From Trichuris trichiura (lineage: Eukaryota > Nematoda > Enoplea > Trichinellida > Trichuridae): DNA of 64,000 nt. Under the pieces are notes generated by a model. The model saw nothing but the letters and a program-made list of their open reading frames with translations. It ran no database searches and had not been told where the DNA came from. Both the position numbers and the translations under genes were made by a program. Location: assembly GCA_037903355.1 (NCBI GenBank), contig JBAJFE010000004.1, positions 1,922,001-1,986,000 of the forward strand, written 5' to 3'. Of this stretch, positions 21,865-32,235 are shown in pieces. Every line of letters begins with the position of its first letter. Position 1 is the first letter of the stretch.

Positions 21865-24800
21865 CTATGGCTTGGTTTGGTTGAGTGAACCGTTACCATT
21901 GGTATCACTTAATTTCTCCGCGGCATTTAGGAAACTTACAATGTAATCTTTCTTCATCAGAGCCGGATTCCTGGAACAAGAATTGAATGAAAGTGAAGCC
22001 TGCTTTTCAATACACTGTTCTCTTACGATCGTATGTAATCCGCAAACAAGGCTGAAGAGCCCTCCGTGAAATAATCTTCTTTGATCGCTCGTTCTAGCAT
22101 CTCAAAGGCTCCACGAGCGCCTTCCGGTGGCATCATTTTGCTATGCTGAAAAATTATCACTTCAATCAAATAAGCCAAGCGCAAAATGTTAGAAACTAAT
22201 ATGGACTTTCGAAATTATAGACGAGTAGTCAAAATCAAAAATGGGACAACAATATGTCGAGTCGAAGCAACTGAAAACGACGCTGCACGCGCGCCTTCAA
22301 GCGCGGAAACTGCGTACCTCTGCTGAACAAAAGGAAAGTATAAGCCAACCGGAAAAGCTGCAATTTTTCCCGGATGTTTTGGACCCGATTCGTAGACATT
22401 CGTCTGTTGAAGGAAAATCAAAAATGTGACAGCGTCAATAAGCAGTCAGACTTACCGAACACTTCCCAAATATTGTCTTTCAAATTTTCAAGCGCACTAT
22501 CGCTGCTTACGGAACCTAAACCAAAAGCGATCTTTGCCAAGTCCTGAGGTCGCACTGTCTGCAAGAAAAAGATTTAAAAATACGTCTATTTAAGGGCTGC
22601 TAGAGGTGCTCTGCAGCACTTATAAGGCATTGTGTAAATATGCTTGCAGTCAGGCCCTCATGGGACAGCTTCATTAGCACTAAACAAGAATATACACCTT
22701 TAACAGCTTCTTCGAATCGCTCAAAAGCTCGGGGCTTTCTTGTATCTGCTGAATCGCTTTGGCCGGCAAGTAGCAAACGTTGACGAGAAATTCCTAAACA
22801 GTGAAGTGGCCGTTGAGTAAGAGAGAAGGAAAAGCTCAAGTATAAACGCTAACCAAAATTTTAAATTCGTCTTCTTTAACTTCAACCTTTTCACTACCGC
22901 TTTTTTCGTCAGCTTTTTCTCCATCACTTTTTGCTTCAGCATAACTTTCCCCTTCGGGAACAGTACTACGTTTCTCGGAAGGAATATTGCCCGTTTCAGT
23001 GGCGACTTTTTCAACTTCTTCCGCACTGCCATCAGTTTTGATTTGGGCATTCATTTCATCATGAGAAAAGTCTTCTTCACTTTCCTCATATGTACAGCTG
23101 CTTATAGCAGAGCTACTGCCCTCGTCTTCAGAAAATGAGCCTAAGGATATGCCCAATTTATCTGCACGCGCAGAAATTTCGTCAATAGCCTTTAAGCCAA
23201 ACCGGTTACCTATAAGCAACTGTACAATGTGTATGTCATTGCAAAAAACGCGTAACAACACCATTCAAATAAAGCATCTTTAAGTTGGACTTCTGCTCGA
23301 AGTACGGCAAAATTTTTAGACATACATCCGCTGTCAGTTCGTTGCCACCAATGTGCACTTCCTTTGAGAAGATGTATTGTTACGCCATAAAATTAAATGC
23401 GCGGAATATATTACCTTAAGGCAATTACAGCCGTCGCGCAACGCCTTACATATAGCAGTAGCGCCTTCGTTCGTTAGAAGGCAGTCGTCAAAATTTAAAA
23501 TCTCCAGCTTCTCAAGCGGCAACAATGCCTGAAGCAAAAAACGTCGCCTACAGGCAAGGCAGTTCGGAAAAAATGTTATAAACCTCTGCCATCTTTTCAC
23601 TTCCGTAATACGAAAACGTATTGTCGCAAAGGTCGATTACGCGCAGGTTTGGATTTTTGCTGAAAGCTTTAGCCAAAGATGCTATTCCTTCCTTAGTGAT
23701 GCCGTTCTGAGGCATACAGATCTCTTCCAACGACCCAAACTCCTGAAATAAAGCAATTCGTCTTATCAGTAATAGGGCTTAATTAAAACGCACCGCGAAG
23801 ACTTCGGCTAACGCGATTGCGCCTCCATTTTCCAAGCGATTACGTCCGACAATAAAACGGCGCAGACATGGTTGCACGTCCGCTTGCTTGGCGTTACTCA
23901 GTAGTTCTTTCAACGATTCGGCAATGATCTAAAAGCAAAACTTTGGCGCGAAAGAAAGCAGGATTGAACATAAGGTTGACCGGAAAATTAAAATCTCCGC
24001 GCTTTGGGTTACTCGTTAGCCTAACAAGACGACCAAAATCTACATTTTATGGAATACGTAATTGCAAAAGCGTCCTGCTTTACGTTGTAGCCTAGATATG
24101 AGACTGTGAATGACGTCACTATTTAAAATTTTGTTTTCTGCATACTTGATTTAATTTTGTAATCTGAGTGTAGTGGGAAACCTTATTCACCGTCTGACCT
24201 AACCGTATTAAATCGTCATACAGTATCCCCTCTTGGTTCCCCATGTATAAAGGAGAATCTCTTGCCATGGATGTTGCCATTTTAAATAGCCCTACGTCGA
24301 GGCAAAATAGCCTTCTTCCCCATCTTGAATTACCATGCGAAATCGACCTTCTATTGCCAGCTAAGACAAGCTGTTGGGTACGCTTCCTTCAGTGTCCAGG
24401 TAGAAATGAGACGCAAATGATGACGTCATCAGTATGGCTTATTCGGAGAAATTAAATGGCATCCATTGTCTGCACTTTTCAGTCTTTCCCATCGCATTGA
24501 ACAGTCGACTTGAGTACAATTAGTGCTTCTAAACTTCTGCTCTCGCATTGTAACATCTCGATTTCCATCGATTACTGCCTGGAAGCCAACTTTTAGCTTC
24601 CCTGTGGCACCCTGACCTTAATCGCTCATCTCCAATGCTGAAAGCACTCCGTCATAAATGCCAAACAAGATTTCTAGCTTCTGGTGCAGTCTTTTTTCAA
24701 GAAAAAACATGGCCTGTCGAAAATAAGCGTTTTCGGGATTCATCACAATAGCAGAATGAAACAGGGACAGAGTGAAGCTGATTGAAGTTCTTTTGCGGAC

Positions 24801-27800
24801 GAGAACCAGGTGCTCGATCCAATCAACCGTTGCACAACGAAATGCGAAAGACCCGCGCAGTACTCTACTATGCGTTTTTTGGGAGCAACGCTCCAACTGG
24901 CATTTCACTCATAAAAATAAAGTATTTTACAACGAAATGAAAGCTTCAGGAAAGCATTACTATCATTGCTATTCTATCTTTCACCTTTTACACCTTAGAA
25001 GAAATCAAAGTAGAATAAACGAAGATTAAAATCAAAAAGAACAAATAGGAAAGCAGTGATGCTTTAGCGTAATTCTAAAATTCTAAAATAGTGTAGCAAT
25101 TCCTGCCAGCTCTGGCCAGCCGAAACGATTTTCAGGTTAGGGCTACGATGGTCTCCAGCGGTGACTAGGGGACAGAAGTCAGTGTGTGACAGACGAGTGA
25201 GCGAGTCGGTTGGTCGCTGTGTTGTGTTCGTGTCGCCTGAGAGAAAGTAAACGTTTGAGCAACCCCTCGTAGCGTGTATCCTGCGTCCTCGTTGGGTGGA
25301 ACCTCTTTCGTAACGACGGTTCGTTACATATTTGGCGCCCACGCAGTATCCACCCGTGATGATGAGAGAGACTAGGAACCGCAAAGCCGAGGAAGCTCAA
25401 GCGGAGATGGATAGACAGTCGGCACCTGGTGGACAGCCGGAGAGCACTGAAACTGGTAGAATGGTGGACCAGGGTTGGCCTAGGTCTGGTACCACAGAAG
25501 AAGCGACGAGGCTCTGGTGCCGACCGCCGTCGTGCTTCTCCCCCACCACCGACGTTGGAGTCTGGCTTAGCCGTCTGAACGACTATCTCATGCTGAATGA
25601 GGTCCCGGAGGACAAATGGGCGGCAGTTTTGAGGTCTTTTGTGGATGATGACGTTTATGTGGTTCTCGCTGAGGAAGGACTCACGGCCACGTATAGTGAG
25701 CTGACATCATGCCTAAAGAGACGATATGGCCCCGGTGACTCAGAGTTAATGGTATGGACGAGATTTGCTCAGCGGCGTCAGAGACCCACGGAATCACTGG
25801 AAGAGTTTGCTGACGACCTACGGAAGTTGGGAAGGCGAGCAGGAAGGTCTGACCTTGACTTGCACGGGCAATTCCTTGGTGGAATCTTGGATCAGGAAAT
25901 TCAGGCCAACGTGCTGAAGGCGGACACAAAAAGTTTTGCTGAGGCAGTTCGCACAGCCAAACATTTCCACGCCGTCCGGCGGGATGCCGAAGAGATGCAG
26001 AGCTGTCAGGCCAGCGATAGCAGCGGGCGGTATGTAAACAAGGAAAGGACGAGCAACGGGTGTAGCAATGCACGCCAGGGAGCGTTGGAGGCAGCAATAC
26101 GGCGCCTAGAAAACCGGTTAGCTGAACTGCAGCTGCCAGCAGGGAACAACTCCGTGAGCATCGGTACGGACAGGTTGCCCCCACGCCGTGCTGCTATGAC
26201 TTGCTTCGTTTGCGGACGCCAAGGACACTTGGCGCGTAACTGTGCTGAACGTTCAAGAACAGAAGCTGATGTTCAGTTGCCAGGCAAAGGTAATGCCTCA
26301 GCCTTGGCATTCCAGCTAGCGGACAAGAAGTTAAGGAAGAAAGTGCTGACACTGCGTGTTAGTGTAGGCGAGCGAGAGGTGGAAGCTGTCATAGATACTG
26401 GAGCCACGTCGAGCTTCGTCCACAAGAGCCTGATCGCAGATGGCCAGGTTATGATGGAGCCATGGAATGCTCCTTGTTTCCAAGGCGTTGACGGGAAAAA
26501 CGTCTTACCGATTGGAAGAGCCACTCTGGCCCTGGTTCATCAAGGGCAGCCACTTGAGGTAGAAGTTGCAGTGCTACCATCATGCCCTTGTATGCTGGCC
26601 TTAGGCACAGAGGCGCTAATGAAGTTGGGCCTTACCATGCGTTTCTCACCACTGGGTTGGCACATCGAGAGAAGCTCAGACTCAAAGGGATCTGCTCCAG
26701 GAGACAATTTCCAGTTGATCAGCGGCACAGATCAAGCACCTCCATCAGGGGAATGTCCAGACTTGGGAGACATGCCTGGTAAGCTGGTCGCTGGAGGCGC
26801 GGATGATAAAGTGCTAGTAAAGGAAGACATGCCCCAGGATGCTCATTTAGGAGCAGGGCTGCAGAGAGTGATAGGAAGTCCCGCTCAGCTTTGCTACGGG
26901 AAGCTGTTGTCCAGCGGTGAACGCGATGGCCTTCTTAGGCTGGTCAATTCTTTCGAGCATTTGTTTGGTCCATTGCCGGTAGGTGAAAAGAGTGGACACC
27001 TAACTAAGCATCGGATCCCCACCGGGGATGCTAACCCTATACAGTGCAGGCCGTACAGGGTCTCGCCTCTGGAACTAAAAGCGATAAGGCAACAGGTGGA
27101 GGAAATGCTCCGAGACGGTATCATAGAGCCGTCGAATAGTTCCTGGGCGTTTCCGGTGGTCATGGTACGAAAAAAGGACGGAACCTGGCGTTTCTGTGTC
27201 GATTACCGAAAGTTAAATGCGGTAACGGTCCGTGACGTGTATCCTCTTCCGCGCATAGACGACGTGCTGGATAGACTAGGAGGATCAAGGTATTTTTCGA
27301 AGTTGGATCTGCGTAGTGGCTATTGGCAATTGGAAGTTGAAGAGAGCGACAGACCGAAGACAGCGTTCGTGACGCCGGATGGGCTATTTCAGTTCAGGCG
27401 TATGCCGTTCGGGTTGGCTAACGCACCGGCGAGTTTCTCGCGATTCATTAGCGGGCTGTTGAGTGGTGCGAAAGAACGGTACTGCATTGCCTATCTGGAC
27501 GACATTTTGATTCATACTCCGGATTATGAGCAGCACCGAGCTAAACTAGAAGAAGTATTCCGCGTGCTAAGCGAAAATGGTCTGCGTCTAAACCCAACAA
27601 AGTGCGTGTTGGGAACGCACGAGACGACATACTTAGGTTACCTCGTCGATGCTGTGGGTGTACATCCGGAGCCAGAAAAAATGGAAGCGATCACAGCTTT
27701 CCCTAGGCCAAGATCAGTGCGACAGGTTCGTCGGTTTCTGGGTATGACCGGTTACTACAGGCGGTTTGTGGAGAGATATGCGGACATAGCTGCACCGCTG

Positions 27801-30800
27801 TGTGAGTTGTTAAGGAAAAACCAGAAATGGCTATGGACAGAGCGTGAAGAAGCAGCTTTCGAAGAGTTGAAATCACGCTTGAAGAATCCTCCGATTGGAC
27901 ACCACTTTCAAGAGAATTGGCCTATTGAGGTCCACTGTGACGCTAGCCGATCAGGATTAGGAGCGATGCTGTCGCAGAAGAAGGAAGGGCAAGAGCACGT
28001 GGTTACTTACATAAGCCGGAAGCTAAGCCCGGCAGAAGAAAAGTACCACTCCAACGAGCTTGAGTGTCTCGCGGTTGTTTGGGCCCTAAGGGTACTGCGT
28101 CCCTACGTTTTAGGAAGAACGTTTCGTGTCGTGACGGACAATTCAGCCGTCAAATGGTTGTTTGACAAGAAGCAAGCAAATGATAAGTTCGGACGATGGA
28201 CAATGGCGCTAATGGAGTTCCAAGGGAGCGTCGAATTCGTGCACCGCAAGGGACAGGAGCACTGCGTCCCAGACGCCCTCTCTCGCGCCCCCGTCGGTGA
28301 GCCTGAACGGGAGGCTGACATGGTGGGTGAGCGGATGGCATGTATGGCGGTCGACTCGATAACTGAAGAGGAAATGGCACAGGCGCAAGAAGCAGACCCA
28401 ATCTTATCAGACCTGATGAAGAGCGTAAAAGAAAGTGGTGGCGGCATTACAAAAGGCGATTCTCGCGAAGCCGAAGGCTTCCGATTGAATGAAGGGGTGT
28501 TATACAAGAGGAACGATAGGAATGGGCGATCATGGTTACTGGCTGTACCGGAGCGACTGCAGTATGGATTGTGCGTGGTGGCGCACGCTGCAGTAACTTC
28601 TGGACACTTGGGCGTGAGGAAGACCCTCTCCCGGCTCAAGCGCCGCTACTGGTGGCCTCGGATGGCCAAGACAGTTGAGAAGGTAGTGTTGTCCTGCATT
28701 AGCTGTCAAAAAAGGAAGGTTGAAAATGTCAAGCCTGCCGGCTTGCTACAGAGCATCGTTCCACCGACCGCGCCGGGTGAAACGTGGGGAATTGACCACT
28801 TGGGTCCGTTTCCATTGTCGAGACGAGGAAATCGACATGTAATCGTTTGCGTCGACTACCTAACTAAATGGGTAGAATTGAAAGCTGTACCGGATACGAC
28901 AGCGGAGAAAGTGAGAGATTTTCTGACAGAGTGCATTGTGGCACGTCATGGCGTCCCGAAGAAAATCATTTCGGACCGAGGGACAGCGTTTACGGCAGAG
29001 AGCCTGAGGCTCGCATTGAGTTCAATGAGCATTGCACATGGAATGGTTAGCGCTTGTCACCCACAAGCAAATGGACTAGTAGAAAGGATGAATCGGACTA
29101 TAAGCGACATCTTGTCGGCATATGTCAACGCGAAGCATAACGACTGGGACGAGTTTCTGCCGTTCGTTATGTTAGCCTTGAATACCGCGGAGCAGTCAAG
29201 TACAAGGTTTACACCGTTTGAACTGGTCTACGGGCGTGTGGCCATGCTTCCAGAAGAGAGCTGTTTGCCTTGGCCACGCGATGTTAGCTTGCCACACGAA
29301 GTCTTCAAGGAGCAGCTGCAACAACGTCGAAAGGAAGCACGAGCAAACTGCCTGCGTAGCCAGGCGGCCCAGAAAAAGTACTACGATGGTAGGCGTCGTG
29401 TAGGCACGAGATTTCAAGTTGGACAGTTGGCATGGTTACGGCGGAATGTGCGTCGCGTAGGGAGAAGCGCTAAACTACTACCACGCTACGTTGGACCTGT
29501 CCGGATTACCAGTGTTTTGGGCGAAAACACTTATCGGATTGAAAGGTTAAACGGACGACTGAAGGGCCGCATTTCGTCGACAGCCCATATCTCGCAGTTG
29601 AAGCGTTACGTGGAATCAGTGAGCGGACATACACGTCGTCGATTACGGCGATCGACTTCAAAGGGAGGGAGGCGGATTGTAGCAATTCCTGCCAGCTCTG
29701 GCCAGCCGAAACGATTTTCAGGTTAGGGCTACGATGGTCTCCAGCGGTGACTAGGGGACAGAAGTCAGTGTGTGACAGACGAGTGAGCGAGTCGGTTGGT
29801 CGCTGTGTTGTGTTCGTGTCGCCTGAGAGAAAGTAAACGTTTGAGCAACCCCTCGTAGCGTGTATCCTGCGTCCTCGTTGGGTGGAACCTCTTTCGTAAC
29901 GACGGTTCGTTACAATAGGTATTAACAACCTGCGAGACGAATACGGAAATCAGAAACGCGTACGTGAAGTATACAGACTAAAAAAGGAGTTAATATTAGC
30001 TATAGTGCTAGAAATGAATTAAGTGGGGCATTTTTTAAGGTTAGTCTCAATCCTAACTCAGACTAATACCGCCTAGAAGCAAAAGGAACGCGTATGCTAA
30101 CTTCCACTTTATATTAAGTTTGCGCATATGAAATAGAGACAACTAAAAATTGTACTTCAAAACCTTTTCGCCAGTAAAGGCTTGACCACAACAGAAAAGT
30201 TCAACGGTTACCTTTCCGCCACCGGTTCCGAGGCCATTATTCGTTAACAAAATCTCTTCTAACTGAATTGCCGAAGGCGATGACAAGAATTGGCCAACTT
30301 CTTTGGCACCAACGGGGCCAAAGGCATTATCACTCAGATCAAGGACGCGCAAGCGGCAATTGGATGCACTAATTGCTGTCATCAGATGATTCTGAAGTTA
30401 AGTAAACTGTATGAATGCTAACATTTCAATAAAACTACCAATGCTAGCGGCAACTGATCCAAGCCTCGTTTGGTGAAGATGTCGCTGAGAATCGCTTTCT
30501 AGTTAAAACAAAACATATCTTGTTTCAACAACCTTTGGTAAGACCAACTCACTTTCAAATCTTTTTTCTTACTAAGTACACGACCTAACTGTTGTGCCGC
30601 TACCGGTCCGAACGAGTTACCGCGTAAAATAATTGTCTCGCACTTCACTGACTTTTGAATTTTGTCCACCATATCCTGGACTATAATGTACAAACATATG
30701 ACTTAGCGCTGACTCGAAAGAAACAAACGATACCATCGCTATCCTTTTCCAAGAATCTTTTACATCCATCGTATGAGATAATACCATCTGTGTCATTCGT

Positions 30801-30851
30801 TAAGGACAGATTTTCCAAATCGCTTGTTAGTGCGGAATCTCGGGCTTCCAT
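21865..30851 (-). CDS. RANGAP1: Ran GTPase-activating protein 1
   Basis: Stimulates GTP hydrolysis by Ran on the cytosolic side of nuclear pores, driving nucleocytoplasmic transport. Fourteen phase-consistent exons give 619 aa: 30734-30851, 30553-30680, 30439-30498, 30212-30391, 23794-23928, 23584-23742, 23415-23528, 23262-23361, 22854-23209, 22698-22793, 22456-22558, 22318-22403, 22027-22145, 21865-21970. Leucine-rich repeats span about 45-340 (RGNSFGP, LDLSDNAFGP, GRNRLENGGA, CMPQNGI, LCDNTF, LNFDDC). SDIFTKR places Arg93 at the conserved catalytic arginine. An acidic Ser/Glu-rich stretch (about 348-445) precedes the C-terminal RanGAP domain (about 450-619, with MLERAIKEDYF). Intron 4 (23929-30211, 6.3 kb) contains a complete gypsy element in antisense; other introns are about 40-180 nt. 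Exon 12 was chosen because only that frame fits both neighbours in phase. Confidence 0.93.
23929..25091. other. RanGAP intron 4, part 3' of the retroelement
   Basis: 1.2 kb of intron between exon 5 and the retrotransposon. It contains a 97-codon minus-strand open frame (24618-24908, GTG start) and short plus-strand frames, none assigned. No repeat recognised. Confidence 0.6.
25092..25328 (+). repeat. 5' LTR of retrotransposon copy 2
   Basis: 237 bp, TGTAGCAATT to CGTTACA. Should contain the element promoter; I see no clear TATA box. Confidence 0.97.
25333..25346 (+). other. retrotransposon primer-binding site
   Basis: TGGCGCCCACGCAG begins four bases after the 5' LTR. It predicts a primer tRNA ending GGGCGCCA; the first eight bases match tRNA-Lys-type primer sites, but the tRNA is not identified here. 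Confidence 0.75.
25359..29726 (+). CDS. gypsy gag-pol polyprotein, 1455 aa
   Basis: Single uninterrupted frame from the first ATG (ATGATG at 25359) to a stop 49 bp inside the 3' LTR. Order: gag-like region (about 1-270); CCHC zinc knuckle CFVCGRQGHLARNC near residue 280; aspartic protease motif VIDTGATSSFVH near 345; reverse transcriptase with FCVDYRKLN and catalytic YLDD at about 712; RNase H with HCDASRSGLG and TDNSAVKW; integrase with an H-H-C-C zinc motif (SCISCQ), then D-D-E residues in GIDHLGPF, SDRGTAF and GLVERMNR; then a GPY/F-like module (RYVGPVRI) near 1378. The protease-RT-RNase H-integrase order defines Ty3/gypsy. Gag and pol are fused without a frameshift. No envelope gene is present. 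Confidence 0.96.
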   Translation: MMRETRNRKAEEAQAEMDRQSAPGGQPESTETGRMVDQGWPRSGTTEEATRLWCRPPSCFSPTTDVGVWLSRLNDYLMLNEVPEDKWAAVLRSFVDDDVYVVLAEEGLTATYSELTSCLKRRYGPGDSELMVWTRFAQRRQRPTESLEEFADDLRKLGRRAGRSDLDLHGQFLGGILDQEIQANVLKADTKSFAEAVRTAKHFHAVRRDAEEMQSCQASDSSGRYVNKERTSNGCSNARQGALEAAIRRLENRLAELQLPAGNNSVSIGTDRLPPRRAAMTCFVCGRQGHLARNCAERSRTEADVQLPGKGNASALAFQLADKKLRKKVLTLRVSVGEREVEAVIDTGATSSFVHKSLIADGQVMMEPWNAPCFQGVDGKNVLPIGRATLALVHQGQPLEVEVAVLPSCPCMLALGTEALMKLGLTMRFSPLGWHIERSSDSKGSAPGDNFQLISGTDQAPPSGECPDLGDMPGKLVAGGADDKVLVKEDMPQDAHLGAGLQRVIGSPAQLCYGKLLSSGERDGLLRLVNSFEHLFGPLPVGEKSGHLTKHRIPTGDANPIQCRPYRVSPLELKAIRQQVEEMLRDGIIEPSNSSWAFPVVMVRKKDGTWRFCVDYRKLNAVTVRDVYPLPRIDDVLDRLGGSRYFSKLDLRSGYWQLEVEESDRPKTAFVTPDGLFQFRRMPFGLANAPASFSRFISGLLSGAKERYCIAYLDDILIHTPDYEQHRAKLEEVFRVLSENGLRLNPTKCVLGTHETTYLGYLVDAVGVHPEPEKMEAITAFPRPRSVRQVRRFLGMTGYYRRFVERYADIAAPLCELLRKNQKWLWTEREEAAFEELKSRLKNPPIGHHFQENWPIEVHCDASRSGLGAMLSQKKEGQEHVVTYISRKLSPAEEKYHSNELECLAVVWALRVLRPYVLGRTFRVVTDNSAVKWLFDKKQANDKFGRWTMALMEFQGSVEFVHRKGQEHCVPDALSRAPVGEPEREADMVGERMACMAVDSITEEEMAQAQEADPILSDLMKSVKESGGGITKGDSREAEGFRLNEGVLYKRNDRNGRSWLLAVPERLQYGLCVVAHAAVTSGHLGVRKTLSRLKRRYWWPRMAKTVEKVVLSCISCQKRKVENVKPAGLLQSIVPPTAPGETWGIDHLGPFPLSRRGNRHVIVCVDYLTKWVELKAVPDTTAEKVRDFLTECIVARHGVPKKIISDRGTAFTAESLRLALSSMSIAHGMVSACHPQANGLVERMNRTISDILSAYVNAKHNDWDEFLPFVMLALNTAEQSSTRFTPFELVYGRVAMLPEESCLPWPRDVSLPHEVFKEQLQQRRKEARANCLRSQAAQKKYYDGRRRVGTRFQVGQLAWLRRNVRRVGRSAKLLPRYVGPVRITSVLGENTYRIERLNGRLKGRISSTAHISQLKRYVESVSGHTRRRLRRSTSKGGRRIVAIPASSGQPKRFSG
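29660..29676 (+). other. polypurine tract
   Basis: AAAGGGAGGGAGGCGGA directly precedes the 3' LTR and would prime plus-strand DNA. It also codes for the end of the polyprotein. Confidence 0.8.
29678..29914 (+). repeat. 3' LTR of retrotransposon copy 2
   Basis: 237 bp, identical by eye to the 5' LTR. Confidence 0.97.
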
Positions 30852-31686
30852 TGCCGATAAAGCTTAACACAAATTTATACGATATCCTGTATGCAATTTA
30901 ACGAATTACATTTAAAGAATATAGAGACCTTTTAAATTTACTAAGCAAACAATGGATAACTTTATAAACATAATTTTAACACCATTAGACCGAAATAGAA
31001 ACGGAGTTTGCAATTCCACACATTCGTCATTTGTGCTGGTACAGTAAAACGATGCGCAGGTGTTTTAAATTGTTGCCCTTTCAGATTTTTCTTTGGCAAT
31101 AATCAGCCGTTTTTTATTCAAAGAAAGCAAAACAGACTTTATTCTCGGAGGCATTAAAACTTCTTGTAGCTCGACTTCGACTTTAAAAAAGGCTATTTTT
31201 AATCAAACGAACAACCTCGTCAAAGAAAAATTGAAGACATTCAATTTGCGTATTATCCAAACGTCTGCAGCTGCGACTTTTAATTTTGAGAAACGCTTAA
31301 AATTTTTAAAACATTGAGCAGAGAAGGCGCTCGCTTTGAAGAAGATGAACAATCCGAGTAGCCTACTGCCGCGAATAGTTTGCTAGCAAATACCTTAATC
31401 TTCTGGAAGACTGCCAACCGTTCAACGTGTATAATGGGAATGTAATAAATGCGATTTGAGATATGACAAATTTTGTTTATCAGCAAAAATAACGCGGAAT
31501 TATTTGTTTAAAAAATATATGAAGCTTATAGGACTTTTTAAATTACGCAATACTTTTTAACGAGCATCCTTCAGAACTGCGGATGTTAAAATAAATTCAC
31601 TATATTGCACTTTACAGTTAGTCTTAAGTAAAAGCAGGTTACGTACCTTATTGTATAATTGTCCGCATTGAGGAGAGTGCGCAACG
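30852..31686. other. divergent promoter region, RanGAP / UBE2F
   Basis: 835 bp between two genes transcribed away from each other. AT-rich, with several T runs and no open frame of note. It must supply both promoters; no defined element recognised. Confidence 0.5.
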
Positions 31687-32235
31687 ATGCTCAACTTGCA
31701 GAAGAAATTGAAGGAGCAGAGGGAAAAGCAAAACGAACAGCGCGTTGGTGGAAATTCCCGCGATGGATCGTCAATTCGTGATAGGTTACTAATGACAGAA
31801 GTTCAGCAATTGCCGTCCGCGTTGCCGCCTGGTTGCCGAGTAGAATTTCCCGGTTCGGCATTTCACTATTTCTTGGTCATTGTAAAACCGGTGGATGGTA
31901 TGTATGCAGGCGGTTGTTTTCGCTTTGAAGTGACTGTTCCACCGGAATACAACTTTGAACCGCCGTCTGTCAAGTGTTTAACAAGAGTTTGGCATCCCAA
32001 CATCTCCGAAGCTGGCAGCGTATGTTTAAGCGTGTTGCGTTCGCTTTCGACCGACGGAATGGGCTGGAATCCAGCAAGAGGTATCAAAGACGTTGTTTTT
32101 GGAATTTATGCTCTATTCGGTGACCTTATTGATTTCAATGATCCCCTGAATCACGATGCAGCAAGCATGTACCAACGAGATCCTGCTGAGTTTCGCATGA
32201 AAGTTAAAGAATACATGCGTAAGCATTGCAATTGA
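31687..32235 (+). CDS. UBE2F: NEDD8-conjugating E2 enzyme (UBE2F type)
   Basis: Accepts NEDD8 from its E1 and transfers it to cullins, acting with RING partners in cytosol and nucleus. 182 aa (human UBE2F 185) in one exon from ATG to TGA. The N-terminal helix MLNLQKKLKEQ resembles the E1-docking extension of neddylation E2s. The UBC fold runs from about residue 30: PPEYNFEPPSVKCLTRVWHP, HPN at 103-105, and the catalytic cysteine Cys113 in SVCLSVL. The segment GIKDVVFGIYALFGDLIDFN and the ending PLNHDAASMYQRDP fit UBE2F better than UBC12 (UBE2M), though a UBC12 assignment is not excluded without a tree. Divergent from RanGAP. Confidence 0.92.
   Translation: MLNLQKKLKEQREKQNEQRVGGNSRDGSSIRDRLLMTEVQQLPSALPPGCRVEFPGSAFHYFLVIVKPVDGMYAGGCFRFEVTVPPEYNFEPPSVKCLTRVWHPNISEAGSVCLSVLRSLSTDGMGWNPARGIKDVVFGIYALFGDLIDFNDPLNHDAASMYQRDPAEFRMKVKEYMRKHCN

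Larger units (their letters stand above)
25092..29914 (+). mobile_element. Ty3/gypsy LTR retrotransposon, copy 2 (apparently intact)
   Basis: 4,823 bp with two 237-bp LTRs that I read as identical, flanked by the 4-bp duplication ATAG (25088-25091 and 29915-29918). It carries a primer-binding site, one uninterrupted gag-pol frame and a polypurine tract, so it could be autonomous and inserted very recently. It sits within RanGAP intron 4, antisense to that gene, and forms an inverted pair with copy 1 at 16735-21557. Confidence 0.97.

Noticed and set aside
22215..22421. Alternative reading of RanGAP exon 12 (frame giving YESGPKHPGKIAAFPV)
   Set aside because: Phase is incompatible with exons 11 and 13; joining leads to a stop codon.
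31866..32087. 73-codon minus-strand frame
   Set aside because: Antisense shadow of UBE2F.
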